Part shown: piece after piece, positions 19,752 to 28,620 of the stretch | Position numbering within the stretch: the stretch's first letter is position 1 | How the letters are laid out: each line of letters begins with the position of its first letter | Source: Streptosporangiales bacterium | GTDB taxonomy: Bacteria > Actinomycetota > Actinomycetes > Streptosporangiales > Streptosporangiaceae | NCBI GenBank assembly: GCA_009380095.1 | Contig: WHSL01000035.1 | Coordinates: 1 to 36,524 of the forward strand | Length of the DNA: 36,524 nt | Reading direction: 5' to 3' | Notes under the pieces: model-generated | Database searches by the model: none | The model's input: only the letters and a program-made list of their open reading frames with translations | Told to the model about the DNA's origin: nothing | Translations under genes and position numbers: made by a program

Positions 19752-20841
19752 CGGCCGGACCGGACACCTGTTCGGAATCCGAACCCGGGGCCGCGCCCGC
19801 GGCGGGACCCGCGCTCCCCTCGGAGGCCTCCGTGGACGTGCCGGAGCCGCCGGAGCCACTCGGCTCGCCGGCGGCGCCCTCGGTGTCGGCGCGGATGTCG
19901 ATCCGCCAGCCGGTCAGCCGGGCGGCGAGCCGGGCGTTCTGCCCCTCCTTGCCGATGGCCAGGGAGAGCTGGTAGTCGGGCACGATCACCCGGGCCATCC
20001 GGTTCTCGAGGTCGACGATCTCCACCCGGCTCACCCGGGCCGGGGACAGCGCGTTGGCCACGAACTCGGCCGGCTCGGCCGACCAGTCGACGATGTCGAT
20101 CTTCTCGCCGTGCAGCTCGGTCATCACGTTGCGGACCCGGCTGCCCATCGGGCCGATGCACGCGCCCTTGGCGTTCACGCCCTGCTTGGTGGACCGCACG
20201 GCGATCTTGGTACGGTGCCCGGCCTCGCGCGCCACCGCGGCGATCTCCACGGTGCCGTCGGCGATCTCGGGCACCTCCAGCGCGAACAACTTGCGCACCA
20301 GGTTGGGATGCGTACGGGACAGGGTCACCGAGGGGCCGCGGTGCCCCTTGCGCACCTGCAGCACGTACGCCCTGATGCGCTCGGAGTGCCCGTAGTCCTC
20401 GCCCGGCACCTGCTCCTGCGGCGGCAGCACGGCCTCCACCCGGCCCAGGTCGACCAGCACGTTGCGCGGGTCCTTGCCCTGCTGGATGACGCCGGCCACG
20501 ATATCGCCCTCGCGGCCCGCGTACTCCCCGAAGGTCAGCTCGTCCTCGGCGTCGCGCAGGCGTTGCAGGATGACCTGCTTGGCGGTGGTCGCCGCGATGC
20601 GGCCGAAGCCGGTCGGCGTGTCGTCGTACTCCCGGGGCTCCTCGGTCTCGCCGCCGTCCTCGGTCGCCCACACGGTCACGTGGCCGGTCGAGCGGTCCAG
20701 CTCGACCCGTGCGCGGGTGGCCGCGCCCTCCGTGCGGTGATACGCGATGAGGAGCGCGTCCTCGATCGCCTTACAGACGAGATCGACCGAGATGTCCTTC
20801 TCGCGCTCCAGGCTGCGGAGCACTGCCATGTCGATGTCCAC
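19735..20841 (-). CDS. nusA: Transcription termination/antitermination factor NusA
   Basis: A 368-residue NusA. The N-terminal RNA polymerase-binding domain is residues 1 to about 130 ([20 protein letters not shown]). An S1 domain follows ([22 protein letters not shown]), then two KH domains containing [19 protein letters not shown] and [21 protein letters not shown] Gly/Ser/Ala-rich tail of about 45 residues replaces the acidic repeats of enterobacterial NusA, as in other actinobacteria. The GTG at 20841 has a G-rich sequence seven bases upstream. The gene lies 11 bases after rimP, the usual order. Confidence 0.97.
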   Translation of the reverse strand: MDIDMAVLRSLEREKDISVDLVCKAIEDALLIAYHRTEGAATRARVELDRSTGHVTVWATEDGGETEEPREYDDTPTGFGRIAATTAKQVILQRLRDAEDELTFGEYAGREGDIVAGVIQQGKDPRNVLVDLGRVEAVLPPQEQVPGEDYGHSERIRAYVLQVRKGHRGPSVTLSRTHPNLVRKLFALEVPEIADGTVEIAAVAREAGHRTKIAVRSTKQGVNAKGACIGPMGSRVRNVMTELHGEKIDIVDWSAEPAEFVANALSPARVSRVEIVDLENRMARVIVPDYQLSLAIGKEGQNARLAARLTGWRIDIRADTEGAAGEPSGSGGSGTSTEASEGSAGPAAGAAPGSDSEQVSGPADASAR

Positions 20842-20852
20842 GTCGAAACCCC

Positions 20853-21347
20853 CTACTCGCCGTCGTCGCCGGGGGTGTCCGGATCGCGGCGGAACTCGAC
20901 TTGGATCCTGCCTGGTCCGAGCTCGCCGTAGCCCATCCGGCGCTTCTCGCCGTCGACGTCGACGGTCACGCCGTCGTCGTCGGCCGCGAGGATGCGGCCC
21001 TCCAGGGTCGCCCCGTCGTCGGCCGGCAGCGGGGCGCGGACCAGCCGGCCCGTCGCGCGCCGCCAGTGCCGCGGCTCGGTGAGGGGACGGTCCACCCCGG
21101 GCGAGCTGACCTCGAGGACGTACGGCGCGTCACCCATCGCGCCGGAGTCGTCGAGCACGCCGGAGACGGTATGGCTGACGGTCGCCACCGCGTCGAGGTC
21201 GACGCCGTCGTCGGAGTCGACGACCACCCGCAGCAGCCGGCGCCGGCCCGCCGGGGTGACCTCGACCGCCTCGAGATCGAAACCCGCCGCGGCCACGGCC
21301 GGTTCGAGCAGCTGCACGAGACGGGCGCGACGATCGTTTGCGCTCAT
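20853..21347 (-). CDS. rimP: Ribosome maturation factor RimP
   Basis: A 164-residue protein needed for 30S maturation. It carries [25 protein letters not shown], then [11 protein letters not shown] and [26 protein letters not shown], the family signature. The ATG at 21347 is fixed by GAGGAGG five bases upstream; the longer open frame has no such site. It is the first gene of the nusA-infB block. The 5' region is shared with a divergent siderophore-uptake relic. Confidence 0.96.
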   Translation of the reverse strand: MSANDRRARLVQLLEPAVAAAGFDLEAVEVTPAGRRRLLRVVVDSDDGVDLDAVATVSHTVSGVLDDSGAMGDAPYVLEVSSPGVDRPLTEPRHWRRATGRLVRAPLPADDGATLEGRILAADDDGVTVDVDGEKRRMGYGELGPGRIQVEFRRDPDTPGDDGE

Positions 21348-21383
21348 GTGAACCTCCTCGTGCTCTCTGCCCAACTGGCCCGG

Positions 21384-21415
21384 CCTACGCACGCCCGGGT
21401 GCGGGTATGCGTAGG
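21384..21415 (-). promoter_or_regulatory. Stem-loop in the rimP leader; rest of the 21348-21675 gap
   Basis: CCTACGCA (21384-21391) and TGCGTAGG (21408-21415) can pair as an 8-bp stem around a 16-base GC-rich loop, 37-68 bases upstream of the rimP ATG. It may be a leader structure; no known riboswitch was recognised. Apart from this and the iron box at 21628, the roughly 330-base gap between rimP and the siderophore relic shows no supported gene. Confidence 0.35.
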
Positions 21416-21627
21416 TGCCGGGGCGCGCTCGGCCTGCCCGAGCGGCCGCCCCGGTCCACCCCGCCCTCGCGGACGAGCACCTCAAGCTTATCGGCCTCCG
21501 CCGCGCCCGGCGGTCGTTCGCCACCGCGCGGACATTCCCCGGGCGCGCCGGCGCGCCGCGCGCCCTTTCCGGAGGTCAGACCGGATTTGTCCAATCCATC
21601 GATCTTCCCTTAGGCTCCGCCCTGGCC

Positions 21628-21646
21628 TTAGGCAAGGCTTACCTAA
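21628..21646 (+). promoter_or_regulatory. Iron box (DmdR1/IdeR/DtxR-type operator)
   Basis: TTAGGCAAGGCTTACCTAA is a 19-bp near-palindrome matching the DtxR-family iron box (TTAGGTTAGSCTAACCTAA) at most positions, with intact TTAGG/CCTAA ends. It lies about 30-60 bases upstream of the first siderophore permease relic, the right place for Fe(II)-dependent repression. The operator has kept its form although every downstream gene is broken. Confidence 0.8.
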
Positions 21647-21675
21647 AACGTGACCTCGTCCGTCGCACACAGAGG

Positions 21676-22100
21676 GTGGGAGGGCGGTTGTCCTCGACAT
21701 GGACGGCGGCCTCCCGTCGCCCCTTCGTTGTCGCGGCCTGCGCGGTGCTGCTGGCCGCCGCGGTGCTGGCGAGCCTCGCGCTGGGCAGCCGTACCCTGCC
21801 GCCGGCCGCGGTGCCGCAGGCCCTGGTGAGCCCGGACGGCGGTGACGCCACCGCCGTCGTGCGGTCGCTGCGGCTGCCCCGTACGGTCACCGGCATCGCC
21901 GCGGGCGCCGGCCTCGCCCTGGCCGGCGTGCTCATGCAGGCGCTCACCCGCAACCCGCTGGCCGATCCGCGGATCATGGGCGTCACCTCCGTTCGTCGTG
22001 GCGGGAGTCCTCGCGGCGTTCGCCACGGCTCGCGGACTTGACGCGCTGGCCCTCGGCGACGACGTGGCGCGCGGGCTGGGCCGCAGCGTGGGCGGCGTAC
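21676..22100 (+). pseudogene. Decayed FecCD-type siderophore permease, first copy
   Basis: Frame one from a GTG at 21676 (or TTG at 21688) encodes an N-terminal membrane helix and the FecCD blocks SLRLPRTVTGIAAGAGLALAG and LMQALTRNPLADPRIMGV. At about 21985 the gene jumps frame and, skipping the middle of the protein, continues as FVVAGVLAAFATARGLDALALGDDVARGLG, which in intact permeases lies more than 100 residues further on. The C-terminal third is missing. An intact protein is about 330-350 residues. An internal deletion with frameshift plus a 3' loss make this non-functional. Confidence 0.85.
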
Positions 22101-22118
22101 GGCTGCCGGCTCGGCGCG

Positions 22119-22797
22119 GTGCCGAACCCGGGTGCGGGCCGGACGGTGCTGGCCGCGGGGTCACTGCGGTTCCTGCTGCACCATCGCGCGCTGGCCGTCG
22201 GTACGGCGCTGGGCGCGCTCACCGCCGTGGCCGTCCTGGTCTCGGTGGGGATCGGCAGCACCTTCATCGCGCCCGCCGACGTGGCCCGCGCGCTGCTCGG
22301 CCAGGGCGACGCGGTCATCGTGGTGCAGAACCTGCGGCTGCTCGGATCTGGCTCACCGGCAGCCTCGCCGGCCTCGGGTACGCCGAGGCGCTCACCTTGC
22401 TGGTCCCGCTGGCCGCGGCCGTGCCGGTGCTGCTGTGGGCGGGGCGGGCGCTGGACAGCACCGCACTCGACGACGACGTGGCGCGCGGCATCGGCGTACG
22501 GGTCACCGGCAGGCGGTTCGCGCTGGCGCTGGTCGCGGTCGTGTTCGCCGCGCTGGCGACCTCGCAGGCGGGCGCGGTCGACTTCGTCGCGCTGGCCGCA
22601 CACCGCAGCTCGCCCGCCGGCTGATCCGGGCCGAACGACCGCCGCTGGCCTGTGCCGCACTCGCGGGGGCGCTGCTCACCGTGGTCGCCGACCTGGTGGC
22701 GCGTACGGCGTTCGCCCCGGTGCAGCTGCCGGTCGGGGTGCTCACCGCGGCGCTCGGCGGCCCGTACCTGCTGTGGCTGCTGCTTCGGAGGAGGTAA
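22119..22797 (+). pseudogene. Decayed FecCD-type siderophore permease, second copy
   Basis: Three frames carry successive pieces of a second permease. Bases from about 22119 encode LHHRALAVGTALGALTAVAV, PADVARALLGQGDA and VVQNLRLL (N-terminus). From about 22347 a new frame gives WLTGSLAGLGYAEALTLLVPL and LDDDVARGIGVRV up to VDFVALAA. From about 22606 a third frame gives [21 protein letters not shown] and [26 protein letters not shown]. Each joint loses residues relative to the family, so at least two deletions occurred. Frames differ, so no full permease can be made. Confidence 0.85.
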
Positions 22798-22804
22798 GGA
22801 ACGC

Positions 22805-23377
22805 ATGACCGGGGAACGGCGGCCGTCCGTGGAGTCGGCGGCACGTGACCTCACCGCCGGCTACGGCGAACGCATGGTCATCGAAGATCTCGGGATGGAA
22901 CTGCCCGGCGGCGTGTTCACCGTCATCGTGGGGCCGAACGCCTGCGGCAAGTCCACCCTGCTGCGCACGCTGGCCCGGCTGCTGCGGCCACGCTCGGGTA
23001 CGGCGCTGATCGACGGCGCCGGTGTGCACGCGCAACCCACCCGGGAGCTCGCCCGGCGGCTCGGCGTACTGCCGCAGGGACCGGTCACCCCCGAAGGGCT
23101 CAGCGTCGCCGACCTGGTGGCGCGTGGCCGGCAGCCGTACCAGCGCTGGTTCCGGCAGTGGGACGCCGAGGACACCGAGTCGGTCGAGCGGGCGCTGCGG
23201 CTGACCGGGCTGGACGGCCTGCGGGACCGCCCGGTCGACGCGCTGTCGGGCGGCCAGCGGCAGCGGGTGTGGATCGCGATGACGCTGGCGCAGGACACCG
23301 ACACGCTGTTGCTGGACGAGCCCGCCACCTACCTCGACCTCACCCACCAGGTCGAGGTGCTGAACCTGCTGCGGCTC
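22805..23377 (+). pseudogene. Truncated siderophore ABC transporter ATPase (FecE/FepC-type)
   Basis: From the ATG at 22805, with AAGGA four bases upstream, about 190 normal residues follow: Walker [11 protein letters not shown] near residue 40, [13 protein letters not shown] signature, and Walker [13 protein letters not shown]. Homology stops after [11 protein letters not shown], before the H-loop histidine and the C-terminal 60-70 residues expected in this family. The frame then runs on out of frame into binding-protein sequence, ending at 23590. Without the H-loop the ATPase should be inactive. The break is a fusion of the ATPase 5' part to a binding-protein 3' part, consistent with one deletion spanning both genes. 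Confidence 0.8.
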
Positions 23378-23979
23378 CAAGTTCCGCCAGGAGAAGTTCT
23401 ACGGCGAGCTCTCCAAGATCGCGCCCACCGTGTTCACCGACAAGGTCGGCAAGCCGTGGAAGGAGAACTTCCTCCTCGACGCCGAGGCGGTCGGCAGGAA
23501 GGCGGAAGGCGGAGGGCGAGACAAAGCTCAGTGCGTACGAGTCCCGTGCCAAGGAGGTCGGCTCCGGGCTGGGCGACCCGGCGAAGCTGAAGATCAGCCT
23601 GATCCGGTTCAGGCCTGATGAGATCCGGCAGTACGGGCCCGAGTCCTTCTCCGGGATCGTGCTGAACGATATCGGCCTCGGCCGGCCGCAGGGGCAGCTG
23701 CTGGAGGGCGCTGAGGACCGGCGGTTCGCGCCGCTCAGCCCCGAGCGCATCGGGGAGGCCGACGGCGACTTCATCTTCGTCTCCGCCTTCGGCGCCAAGG
23801 CCGCCGCGGCCCAGGCCAAGGTCACCGCCGGGCCGCTGTGGCAGAGGCTCGACGCGGTCAAGGCCGGGCACGCCAAGGTGGTCGACGACGAGACGTGGAT
23901 GACCGGCATCGGGGTCACCGCCGCCGGGAAGATCCTCGACGACGTGCAGAAGTACCTGACGCCGCCGGCCAAGGGCTGA
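23376..23979 (+). pseudogene. Truncated, frameshifted siderophore-binding protein (FecB/FepB-type)
   Basis: The 3' half of an iron-siderophore binding lipoprotein. From about 23376 one frame encodes [34 protein letters not shown]; a second frame continues [33 protein letters not shown] and VVDDETWMTGIGVTAAGKIL to the stop at 23979. The signal peptide and N-terminal lobe are gone. The frame change coincides with a 7-bp perfect tandem duplication GGAAGGC-GGAAGGC (23497-23510); removing one copy restores [14 protein letters not shown] in one frame. This explains the frameshift directly. Confidence 0.85.
23497..23510 (+). repeat. 7-bp tandem duplication causing a frameshift
   Basis: GGAAGGC is present twice back to back (23497-23503 and 23504-23510) exactly where the binding-protein reading frame shifts. 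Deleting one unit joins the upstream and downstream frames seamlessly. This is a typical slippage duplication. Confidence 0.85.
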
Positions 23980-24061
23980 CCGCACGGCCCGATCGCGGCG
24001 GCCATTCCACGGGGCGGATCCCCTTAAGCTGTCTCCGTTGTCGTGCCATCGGGGAGTGATC

Positions 24062-24598
24062 ATGGTGACCGCTGGTGGACCCGGCCGGCGCGCGGTGCTC
24101 CACGGCGGTGCCGCGCTCGGTGTCGGTCTGTTGGGTGCGGGTTCCGCGCTCACCGGGTGCCAGGCCGAGCCCGAGCCGGAGCCGCCGTCCCCCGACGAGG
24201 TCGCGCTGCAGGCGACCATCGCCGACAAGGAGTCCCTGGTCCAGCGCTATCTCCTGCTCCGTGGCGCCGAGCCCGGCCTGGCGCGTACGCTCGATCTGCT
24301 CGTCGCGGACCACCGGGCGCACCTCGCCGAGCTGCGGCTGCGGCTGCCCGGCCGCGGCACGGCGTCCCCCTCACCGAACGCCGGCCAGGACGGGGAAGGC
24401 GGCGGCACGCCCACGCCGTCCCGCTCGCCGTCGCAGCGGCCGCCGTCGCTGGAGACGTTGCGCGCCGCCGAGGCGGCCGCCGCGGCCGCCCGGATCCGCC
24501 GGCTCGCCGGTGTGTCCACCCCGGTGGCCCAGCTGCTGACCTCGATCGGCGCCTGCGAGGCCGTTCACGCGGACCACCTCGGCGAGGCCGCCCGATGA
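24062..24598 (+). CDS. Ferritin-like (DUF4439-type) lipoprotein
   Basis: A 178-residue exported lipoprotein. Residues 1-32 are a signal sequence with twin arginines (GRRAVLHGG) and a lipobox LTGC, Cys33 being the lipid site; the twin arginine hints at Tat export. The mature part is helical: QATIADKESLVQRYLLL, LLVADHRAHLAELRLRL, a Pro/Ser/Thr linker (about 100-130), then AAEAAAAAARIRRLAG and ACEAVHADHLGEA. Paired His/Glu/Asp residues suggest a ferritin-like four-helix bundle. GGGGAG five bases before the ATG supports the start. A second, shorter ferritin-like gene follows by 52 bases. Family assignment is by pattern and is moderate. Confidence 0.7.
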   Translation: MVTAGGPGRRAVLHGGAALGVGLLGAGSALTGCQAEPEPEPPSPDEVALQATIADKESLVQRYLLLRGAEPGLARTLDLLVADHRAHLAELRLRLPGRGTASPSPNAGQDGEGGGTPTPSRSPSQRPPSLETLRAAEAAAAAARIRRLAGVSTPVAQLLTSIGACEAVHADHLGEAAR

Positions 24599-24650
24599 AG
24601 AACTCCGGGCCGGCCGTGGTCGCCGGCCGGGCGCTGAAAGGGGCTGTACG

Positions 24651-25106
24651 GTGACGCCGTCTCCCAGTCCGTCCACCGAGGCCGCGGCGGTCGTGGCGGC
24701 GCTGCAGGCGACGCTCGAGTCCGAGCACGCGGCGATCTACGGCTACGGCGCTCTCGGCGCCCACCTCGGCGGCACCGAGCGCGACCGCGCCCGCCGCGAC
24801 CTCGACGTACACCGGCTGCGGCGGGACCGGCTGCACGCCATGCTCACCGAGCGCGCCGCCGCCCCCGCCGCCGCCCGCTCCGCCTACCGCCTGCCGCTCC
24901 GGGTGACCGACGCGATGACCGCCCGCCACCTCGCCCGCACGCTCGAACAACGCCTCACCCGGACGTACGTGGCCCTGGCCGGCGCCCCCGACCCGGAGGT
25001 GCGCCGCTTCGCGGCGATCGCCGCCCAGGACGCCACCTTGCGCACCACACGCTGGGGCGGGCGCACCGGCCCCTTCCCCGGCGTCCCCAACGGCGCCTAC
25101 CGCTGA
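24651..25106 (+). CDS. Ferritin-like DUF4439-type protein
   Basis: A 151-residue protein without signal sequence, so probably cytoplasmic. LQATLESEHAAIYGYGALGAHL, then RDLDVHRLRRDRLHAMLTER and later ARTLEQRLTRTYVALAG make four helices with the E..H..Y and H..RRD pattern of the actinobacterial ferritin-like DUF4439 family. Its role is not established; iron or other metal binding is possible. GTG at 24651 has AAAGGGG seven bases upstream. It follows the ferritin-like lipoprotein gene and is presumably co-transcribed with it. Such genes are often found near rimP in actinobacteria, here separated from it by the siderophore relic. Confidence 0.8.
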   Translation: MTPSPSPSTEAAAVVAALQATLESEHAAIYGYGALGAHLGGTERDRARRDLDVHRLRRDRLHAMLTERAAAPAAARSAYRLPLRVTDAMTARHLARTLEQRLTRTYVALAGAPDPEVRRFAAIAAQDATLRTTRWGGRTGPFPGVPNGAYR

Positions 25107-25187
25107 GGCGTGGCCGCCGGCGGCGGCTCCGGACGGGGTTGGCACGATCATGATCGGTATGGAGACGGATCGGGGGCTGGAGGTGCC

Positions 25188-26333
25188 ATGTCCGCTGCGT
25201 CCGCGACCCCGCAAGGCGTGACCCGGGAGTTCGTCGGGCTCCCGTCCCCGCTGGCCCCACGCGCCGGCGCGGGCGGCCACCCCTGCCAGGGGATCTACCA
25301 CGCCCCTGCCGGCGGGCGGCCCCGTACGGCCTTCATCGCGACCCACTACAACGCGGACTTCTCGGAGCACTACCTGGCCGAGCACCTGGCCGCGCGCGGA
25401 TACGGCTTCCTCGGCTGGAACACCCGGTTCCGCGGCAACGAGGCGTACTTCCTGCTGGACCACGCGCTCGCGGAGATCGGCGTGGGCGTGCGCTGGCTGC
25501 GCGAGCGGGCCGGGGTGGAGCGGGTGGTGCCGCTCGGCAACTCCGGCGGCGGCTCGCTGATGGCGGCGTACCAGTCGCAGGCCACGGAGCCGAACGTGAC
25601 CCCGGTCGCGGGCATGCGCCCGATCCCGGCGATCGACGACCTGCCCGCCGGGGACCTGTACGTGGCCCTCGCCGCGCACCCCGGCCGCCCCGAGGCGCTC
25701 ACCGCCTGGATGGACCCGTCGGTGACCGACGAGACCGACCCGCTCGCCGCCGACCCCGGGCTCGACCCGTTCGCCCCGGGCAACGTGCCCCCGTACGACC
25801 CGGACTTCCAGCGCCGTTACCGCGCCGCCCAGGTGGCCCGCAACGAGCGGATCACCGACTGGGCGCTGAGTGAGGTGGAGCGGCTCGCCGCGCCGGGCTC
25901 ACGCGCCCGGGACCGGCTGTTCACCGTGTACCGCACCTGGGCCGACCTGCGCATGATGGACCCCACGCTGGAGCCCTCGGACCGCCGCCCGAACCACTGC
26001 TACGCGGGCGACCCGGCCAAGGCCAACTACGGCGTGTTCGGCATCGGCGCGCTCAGCACGCTCCGCGGCTGGCTGTCCATGTGGAGCCTGCGTACGTCGC
26101 AGTGCCGCGCGGCCCCGCATCTGGCGCGGATCACGGTCCCGTCCCTGGTGGTACACGCGACGGCGGACACCGGTGTGTTCGAAAGCGACGTCCGGGCGAT
26201 CCTGGACGCCCTCGCCGCCGCGGACAAGAGCCTGGAGTACGTGGCCGGCGACCACTACTTCGCCGAGCGCGAGGGCGCCCGCGCCGAGGTCGCCGACCTC
26301 GTCGCCGCCTGGGTGGCGGACCGCGCGGCCTGA
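25188..26333 (+). CDS. Alpha/beta-hydrolase family protein
   Basis: A 381-residue probable serine hydrolase without signal peptide. The nucleophile elbow is GNSGGG with Ser119; candidate acid and base are Asp327 (HATADTGVF) and His356 (AGDHYF), in the right order for the fold. Between them lies a long lid-like insertion (about 150-290). The N-terminal HYNADFSEHYLAEHLAARGYGFLGWNTRF matches uncharacterised actinobacterial hydrolases. The substrate is unknown; esterase or carbon-carbon hydrolase activity is possible. The ATG at 25188 is preceded by GGAGGTG. Confidence 0.85.
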   Translation: MSAASATPQGVTREFVGLPSPLAPRAGAGGHPCQGIYHAPAGGRPRTAFIATHYNADFSEHYLAEHLAARGYGFLGWNTRFRGNEAYFLLDHALAEIGVGVRWLRERAGVERVVPLGNSGGGSLMAAYQSQATEPNVTPVAGMRPIPAIDDLPAGDLYVALAAHPGRPEALTAWMDPSVTDETDPLAADPGLDPFAPGNVPPYDPDFQRRYRAAQVARNERITDWALSEVERLAAPGSRARDRLFTVYRTWADLRMMDPTLEPSDRRPNHCYAGDPAKANYGVFGIGALSTLRGWLSMWSLRTSQCRAAPHLARITVPSLVVHATADTGVFESDVRAILDALAAADKSLEYVAGDHYFAEREGARAEVADLVAAWVADRAA

Positions 26334-26405
26334 TCGCGCCATGTCCCGCTCACCGCGGGACGAACGCGCGCGCAACGGGTAGATCACCCGCCGAGGGGGC
26401 GCGCC

Positions 26406-26600
26406 ATGTTCGTGATCGTCGGTTCCATCGCGGCATTCCTCGGCTATATGTCCACCCTGGTGTGGTGGATGGGTGGCTGGGAGTACTCCGCCATGGCGTG
26501 GGCGCAGGACGCCCAGCCCCTGGCCGGCCTGCTGGTCGGCACGGTGGGCCTGCTGCTGGCGATCCTGTCCCGCGCCGAATGGCGCCAGGGCAGCCGCTAG
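26406..26600 (+). CDS. Small two-helix membrane protein
   Basis: A 64-residue protein with two hydrophobic segments, IVGSIAAFLGYMSTLVWWMGG (about 4-24) and PLAGLLVGTVGLLLAIL (about 38-54), ending in a short basic tail RAEWRQGSR. A G-rich sequence precedes the ATG. Codon use is like its neighbours, which supports a real gene. It lies 72 bases after the hydrolase gene and may share its transcript. No family is recognised. Confidence 0.65.
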   Translation: MFVIVGSIAAFLGYMSTLVWWMGGWEYSAMAWAQDAQPLAGLLVGTVGLLLAILSRAEWRQGSR

Positions 26601-26646
26601 CCGCCCGAACGCTCGGGACACCCGAAACCTTAGGAGACCCGAGCAC

Positions 26647-28389
26647 TCAGGAGGCGACGACCTCCACCACCCGGTCGACGACCCCGTCGAGCGCGACCTC
26701 CGTACGGTCCCCGGTCGCACGGTCCTTCAACTCCACGACGCCGTCGGCGAGCCCGCGCCCGACCACGAGGATCGTGGGCACCCCGATCAGCTCGGAGTCG
26801 TTGAACTTGACCCCCGGCGACACGCCCTTGCGGTCGTCCACGATCACCCGGACGCCGCGCTCCTCCAGCTCCCCGGCGATGCGCAGCGCCGCCTCGATCT
26901 GGTCGTCGCTCTTGCCGGTGGCGACGATGTGCACGTCGGCGGGGGCGACCTCGCGCGGCCAGATGATGCCCTTGTCGTCGTGGCTCTGCTCGATGATCGC
27001 GGCCACCGAGCGCGACACGCCCACCCCGTACGACCCCATGGTCACCCGCACCGGCTTGCCGTCCGCCCCGAGCGCGTCGAGCCCCTGCACATCGGCGTAC
27101 TTCCGGCCGAGCTGGAAGATGTGACCGAGCTCGATGCCGCGGGAGATGGCGAGCAGGCCGCCGCAGCGCGCGCACCGGTCGCCGGCCCGCACCTCCACGG
27201 CGCCGATCTCGCCGTCGGGCTCGAAGTCGCGGCCCCGTACGACGTTCGCGGCGTGCTTGTCGGGCTGGTTCGCGCCGGTGATCCACGAGCTGCCCGGCAC
27301 GACCGAGGGGTCGACCAGGTAGCGGACCTTCTCCTCGCGCAGGATCTGCGGGCCGATGTAGCCGCGCACCAGCGCCGGATGCGCGGCGATGTCGTCGGCG
27401 TCGGCCTGGGCCACCTCGGTGGGTTCGAACTGCCCCTCCAGCCGGTCCAGCGACACGTCGCGGTCGCCGGGCACGCCCACCACCAGCAGCTCCCAGTCCT
27501 CACCGGGGCGGCAGGTCTTCAGCACCACATTCTTCAGCGTGCCAGAGGCGTCGACGTCGTAGCCCTGCGCGCGGACGGACTCCACCAGGGTCTCGATGGT
27601 CGGCGTGTCCGGCGTGTCCAGCTCCACCATCGCGGCGTGCCCGGAGGGATCCTCGGCGGGCGGCACGGCCAGCTCGACCGCCTCGGTGTTCGCCGCGTAG
27701 TCGCAGTTCGTGCACTGCACGAAGGTGTCCTCACCGGTCGCCGACGGGGCGAGGAACTCCTCCGACGCCGAGCCGCCCATCGCGCCGGACACCGCGAAGA
27801 CCGTGCGGACCTCCACGCCCAGCCGGGCGAAGAGCCGGTTGTAGGCCGAGCGGTGCAGCTCGTACGAGCGCTCCAGGCCCGCGTCGTCGAGGTCGAAGGA
27901 GTAGGAGTCCTTCATGACGAACTCGCGCCCGCGCAGCACGCCCGCGCGGGGCCGCGCCTCGTCGCGGTACTTCGTCTGGACCTGGTAGAGGATGACGGGA
28001 TAGTCCTTGTAGGAGGAGTACTCCCCCTTGACCAGGTCGGTGAAGAGCTCCTCGTGCGTGGGGCCGAGCACGTAGTCGCCGCCCTTGCGGTCCTGCAGCC
28101 GGAACAGCTGGTCGCCGTAGTCGGTCCAGCGCCCGGAGTCCTCATAGAACTCGCGCGGCAGCAGCGCCGGGAACAGCACCTCCTGCCCGCCGATGCGGTT
28201 CATCTCCTCGCGCACCACGCGTGCCACGTTGTCCAGCACGAGCTTGCCGAGCGGCAGCCAGGAGTAGATCCCGGGCGCCACCCGCCGCACGTATCCGGCG
28301 CGGACCAGCAGCTTGTGGCTCGGCACCTCGGCGTCCGCCGGATCCTCGCGCAGGGTACGCAGGAACAGGGACGACATCCGCAGCAGCAC
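26647..28389 (-). CDS. proS: Prolyl-tRNA synthetase (bacterial type)
   Basis: A 580-residue class II aminoacyl-tRNA synthetase. Motif 1 is in [20 protein letters not shown], motif 2 is [22 protein letters not shown], and motif 3 is [17 protein letters not shown]. Between motifs 2 and 3 lies the roughly 180-residue INS editing domain of bacterial ProRS (about 225-395), which removes mischarged Ala-tRNA(Pro). The anticodon-binding domain is C-terminal ([18 protein letters not shown] and on). The GTG at 28389 has GAGGAG six bases upstream; an ATG 12 bases further in is an alternative. The gene is convergent with the small membrane-protein gene. Confidence 0.97.
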   Translation of the reverse strand: MLLRMSSLFLRTLREDPADAEVPSHKLLVRAGYVRRVAPGIYSWLPLGKLVLDNVARVVREEMNRIGGQEVLFPALLPREFYEDSGRWTDYGDQLFRLQDRKGGDYVLGPTHEELFTDLVKGEYSSYKDYPVILYQVQTKYRDEARPRAGVLRGREFVMKDSYSFDLDDAGLERSYELHRSAYNRLFARLGVEVRTVFAVSGAMGGSASEEFLAPSATGEDTFVQCTNCDYAANTEAVELAVPPAEDPSGHAAMVELDTPDTPTIETLVESVRAQGYDVDASGTLKNVVLKTCRPGEDWELLVVGVPGDRDVSLDRLEGQFEPTEVAQADADDIAAHPALVRGYIGPQILREEKVRYLVDPSVVPGSSWITGANQPDKHAANVVRGRDFEPDGEIGAVEVRAGDRCARCGGLLAISRGIELGHIFQLGRKYADVQGLDALGADGKPVRVTMGSYGVGVSRSVAAIIEQSHDDKGIIWPREVAPADVHIVATGKSDDQIEAALRIAGELEERGVRVIVDDRKGVSPGVKFNDSELIGVPTILVVGRGLADGVVELKDRATGDRTEVALDGVVDRVVEVVAS

Positions 28390-28547
28390 GGGGAACTCCT
28401 CGAACAGAACAAACAAGGCGAAAAGCCTGGGCGCGACAAGAGAGGGTCCCAGCGTACTCAGGTCGTAGGCCCGCGCGCGCCGCCGTTATTCACATGGGCT
28501 GGAGTCATGGGGCCGCGACCCCATAGGTTTGCCGGAACACAGATCCG

Positions 28548-28604
28548 CGACGGCACACGCACGACATATGTACGACGGCACGGGCACGACGGCACACGCA
28601 CGAC
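28548..28604. repeat. Short direct repeats upstream of the 206-aa gene
   Basis: CGACGGCACACGCACGAC occurs exactly at 28548-28565 and 28587-28604. A near-copy, CGACGGCACGGGCACGAC, occupies 28573-28590 and overlaps the second. Between the first and the near-copy stands ATATGTA. The array lies between proS and the ATG at 28621, so it is probably in the promoter or leader of the latter. Confidence 0.6.
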
Positions 28605-28620
28605 GGTACGGGGAGGCGGC

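Noticed and set aside
21676-22797. Programmed frameshifting in the permease genes
   Set aside because: Homologous residues are missing at each joint, so the frame changes come from deletions and no single slip would restore a full protein.
26473-28620. Extension of the 206-aa protein gene far upstream through proS
   Set aside because: The upstream part is antisense to proS; a good ribosome site and ATG at 28621 mark the real start.
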